The notes under the pieces: model-generated
Databases searched by the model: none
What the model saw: only the letters and a program-made list of their open reading frames with translations
What the model was told of the DNA's origin: nothing
Position numbers and translations under genes: made by a program
From: RGIG464 sp045643185
GTDB taxonomy: Bacteria > Myxococcota_A > Bradymonadia > UBA4248
Length of the DNA stretch: 5,686 nt
Assembly: GCA_045643185.1 (NCBI GenBank)
Contig: JAZUKH010000033.1
Location: 1-5,686 of the forward strand
Direction: 5' to 3'
Part shown: in pieces, positions 5,406-5,686 of the stretch
Layout: the number at the start of each line of letters is the position of its first letter
Numbering within the stretch: the first letter of the stretch is position 1

Positions 5406-5585
5406 ATGGAAAAATCGCGTGTTCAGTTCGAAACTCACCTTGAAAATCAGCGTCATGCCTATCACGACGCTAGTCATCGTCCTTCTGCACTTTCGAATGG
5501 CATTGGCTTTGCGCATGCCGTGGTCGGCGCCGTCGCCCTGTTGATCAAAGCCAATCCCCTCAATCCGTTGAGTTTTTTGAAGTAA
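5406..5585 (+). CDS. Small protein of unknown function with one hydrophobic segment (59 aa)
   Basis: I do not recognise this protein. It runs from ATG at 5406 to TAA at 5583-5585 and gives 59 residues. The first half is polar and His-rich (H11, H17, H20, H24), with a charged N-terminus MEKSRVQFETHLENQ. Residues about 32-47 (GIGFAHAVVGAVALLI) form a hydrophobic stretch long enough for one short membrane helix. The tail KANPLNPLSFLK is Pro/Asn-rich. Support for a real gene comes from the near-perfect AAGGAG ribosome site, a well-placed promoter about 90 bases upstream, and a second in-frame-opening ORF six bases downstream that suggests an operon. No cysteine or metal-site pattern is evident beyond the scattered His. 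A membrane-anchored small accessory protein is possible but unproven. The open frame on the opposite strand covers the same bases and is judged a shadow. Confidence 0.65.
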   Translation: MEKSRVQFETHLENQRHAYHDASHRPSALSNGIGFAHAVVGAVALLIKANPLNPLSFLK

Positions 5586-5591
5586 CCCCGG

Positions 5592-5686
5592 ATGGCTAAT
5601 ATGCTCGAGCAACGTCAGCTGGGGCATCCGGTTGCGGCTTTGGATTATGGCCGGGTCGTCCCCCCCTACGCGGCTATTTGGCAATG
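5592..5686 (+). CDS. Start of an unidentified protein, cut by the right window edge
   Basis: The frame is open from ATG at 5592 to the edge (31 codons), beginning six bases after the stop of the 59-residue gene. A second in-frame ATG at 5601 is the better start: GGATGG lies about five to seven bases before it, while the first ATG has almost no ribosome site. From that start the product begins MLEQRQLGHPVAALDYG and continues with RVVPPYAAIW. I do not recognise a family from these residues. The spacing suggests it is the second gene of an operon with the small protein and probably translationally coupled to it. Confidence 0.45.
   Translation, partial: MANMLEQRQLGHPVAALDYGRVVPPYAAIWQ

Noticed and set aside
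5343..5684. Long minus-strand open frame (113 codons) opposite the 59-residue gene
   Set aside because: Its product is Gln/Arg-rich with no recognisable domain and its start sits at the window edge with no visible ribosome site. The plus strand has a promoter and AAGGAG at ideal spacing. It remains a minor possibility.

Overview
This window carries five complete genes on the minus strand, one clear small gene plus a cut-off reading frame on the plus strand, and the tail of a transposase at the left edge. The organism is a bacterium of roughly balanced base composition. The best lineage hint is the exported lipoprotein with two cysteine-rich modules of the type CGDGxVxxxExCD, which are frequent in Myxococcota, Bradymonadota and related former Deltaproteobacteria. 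That placement is an inference from one protein style and is only moderately secure.

Left edge: bases 1-97 encode the C-terminal end of an IS30-like transposase, whose right terminus probably lies within the next few dozen bases. Convergent with it, on the minus strand, is a tight two-gene unit, thyX (636-1265) followed after three bases by a dCMP deaminase gene (153-632). Together they form a short dTMP route: dCMP to dUMP by the deaminase, then dUMP to dTMP by flavin-dependent ThyX. Upstream of thyX in the same direction come a PrsW-family intramembrane protease (1326-2027), a large exported lipoprotein with an endonuclease/exonuclease/phosphatase domain (2109-3833), and an RlmI-type 23S rRNA cytosine-C5 methyltransferase (3960-5183). 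Gaps between these genes are 60, 81 and 126 bases, so some may be co-transcribed, but only thyX with the deaminase gene looks strictly coupled.

The 126-base gap before the lipoprotein gene contains a perfect 17+1+17 base palindrome made almost entirely of A and T. The 222-base region to the right of the methyltransferase gene is a divergent control region. It holds a good plus-strand sigma-70-like promoter, a candidate minus-strand -10 box, a possible 11-residue leader peptide and a strong Shine-Dalgarno site for a 59-residue protein of unknown function. A second plus-strand reading frame begins six bases later and runs off the window.

I see no CRISPR array, tRNA, rRNA, toxin-antitoxin pair or recognisable defence system. 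Most of the window is housekeeping. The less ordinary parts are the modular lipoprotein nuclease/phosphatase with its AT palindrome, and the compact leader/small-protein region at the right end.
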